A stretch of 64,000 nucleotides of DNA, from the NCBI RefSeq assembly GCF_021129155.1, contig NZ_JAJOMC010000010.1:1-64000 (forward strand), given 5' to 3'. The stretch comes from Arthrobacter sp. AK04 (GTDB lineage Bacteria > Actinomycetota > Actinomycetes > Actinomycetales > Micrococcaceae). The translations under genes and the position numbers were made by a program. Positions 63,766-64,000 of this stretch are shown piece by piece (positions within the stretch are counted from its first letter, which is position 1; every line of letters begins with the position of its first letter). Under the pieces are notes generated by a model, which was not told the DNA's origin, did no database searches, and saw only the letters and a program-made list of their open reading frames with translations.

Positions 63766-64000
63766 ATGCCGACAATCTTCGACAACTCTGAGACCAACAC
63801 CCTTGGAGGCAGCCTCCTTAAGACCTTTCCAGAGCACAAACGCATAGATGTTGCCACCGGTTATTTCGACCTCCGCGGATGGGGAACGTTCTCTGATCTC
63901 GTCGACGCCAAGCAACTGCCGGAGCGAGACGCTGGGGAACCCGCTGCCCGGATCCTCGTAGGAATGGTCGCTCCTTCGGCAGCGGAAGCTATGCTGCAGG
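63766..64000 (+). CDS. Partial gene: PLD-like/helicase-type protein N-terminus
   Basis: The first 78 codons of a gene that runs off the window: MPTIFDNSETNTLGGSLLKT then FPEHKRIDVATGYFDLRGWG and ARILVGMVAPSAAEAMLQ. GYFDLRGWG followed by a short strand is typical of the phospholipase-D-like N-terminal domain of large helicase proteins linked to DNA restriction or repair. A G-rich ribosome-binding site (GGGGGA) precedes the ATG. The assignment is provisional until the rest is seen. Confidence 0.6.
   Translation, partial: MPTIFDNSETNTLGGSLLKTFPEHKRIDVATGYFDLRGWGTFSDLVDAKQLPERDAGEPAARILVGMVAPSAAEAMLQ

Overview
The window is high-GC actinobacterial DNA whose gene content and protein style fit the Micrococcaceae, closest to Arthrobacter and relatives. 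Pointers are actinobacterial small hypothetical proteins, a polyphosphate glucokinase, MalEFG-type importers with no linked ATPase, and SCO6880/TraG-type conjugation genes. The genus is an inference from remembered family resemblance, not from a search.

Layout. (1) 1-33 kb is mostly sugar catabolism. After an HxlR regulator diverging from an NTF2-like protein there is a LacI-controlled sugar ABC importer with a glycosidase-like enzyme (1702-7938). A decayed patch follows (Lrp/AsnC relic, frameshifted thiolase, dehydrogenase relic, half an MFS gene). Next come a GH3 beta-glucosidase operon with TetR and MFS genes (10334-15435) and a starch/maltodextrin island: secreted alpha-amylase, LacI regulator, MalEFG, GH31 alpha-glucosidase, GH13 alpha-glucosidase and polyphosphate glucokinase (16971-30259). 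A Gfo/Idh/MocA-ThuA pair and two more gene relics close this part. (2) 33.4-36.1 kb holds a TcmP/DUF5131 (three-Cys) pair in convergent orientation between imperfect direct repeats, with a near-consensus SOS box in front of the DUF5131 gene. (3) 36.1-51.9 kb is a conjugative-plasmid-like block: coupling protein, VirB4-like ATPase (broken at a poly-G tract), SCO6880 protein, TrbL-like channel, small membrane proteins, a CHAP peptidoglycan hydrolase, a ParA-like ATPase, a primase-like replication protein, an AT-rich iteron region and a parA/parB-like pair. No relaxase or integrase was seen. (4) 51.9-64 kb looks chromosomal or island-like: DNA-ligase relic, hypothetical genes, a GIY-YIG protein, tRNA-Ala(GGC), a 4.57-kb IS21-family element with extra cargo inserted precisely in a gene, DUF6308, a frameshifted PIN (DUF4935) gene, and the start of a gene that runs off the end.

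How it works together. Secreted amylase makes maltodextrins, MalEFG imports them, GH31 and GH13 enzymes release glucose, and PpgK phosphorylates it. The amylase gene carries a promoter and leader that look copied from the malE-like gene next door, which would put it under the same regulator. Both sugar importers must borrow an ATPase encoded elsewhere.

Most notable: promoter-and-leader capture by the amylase, the IS21 element with cargo and a reconstructable target gene, and the SOS-box-linked three-Cys/TcmP cassette between repeats.
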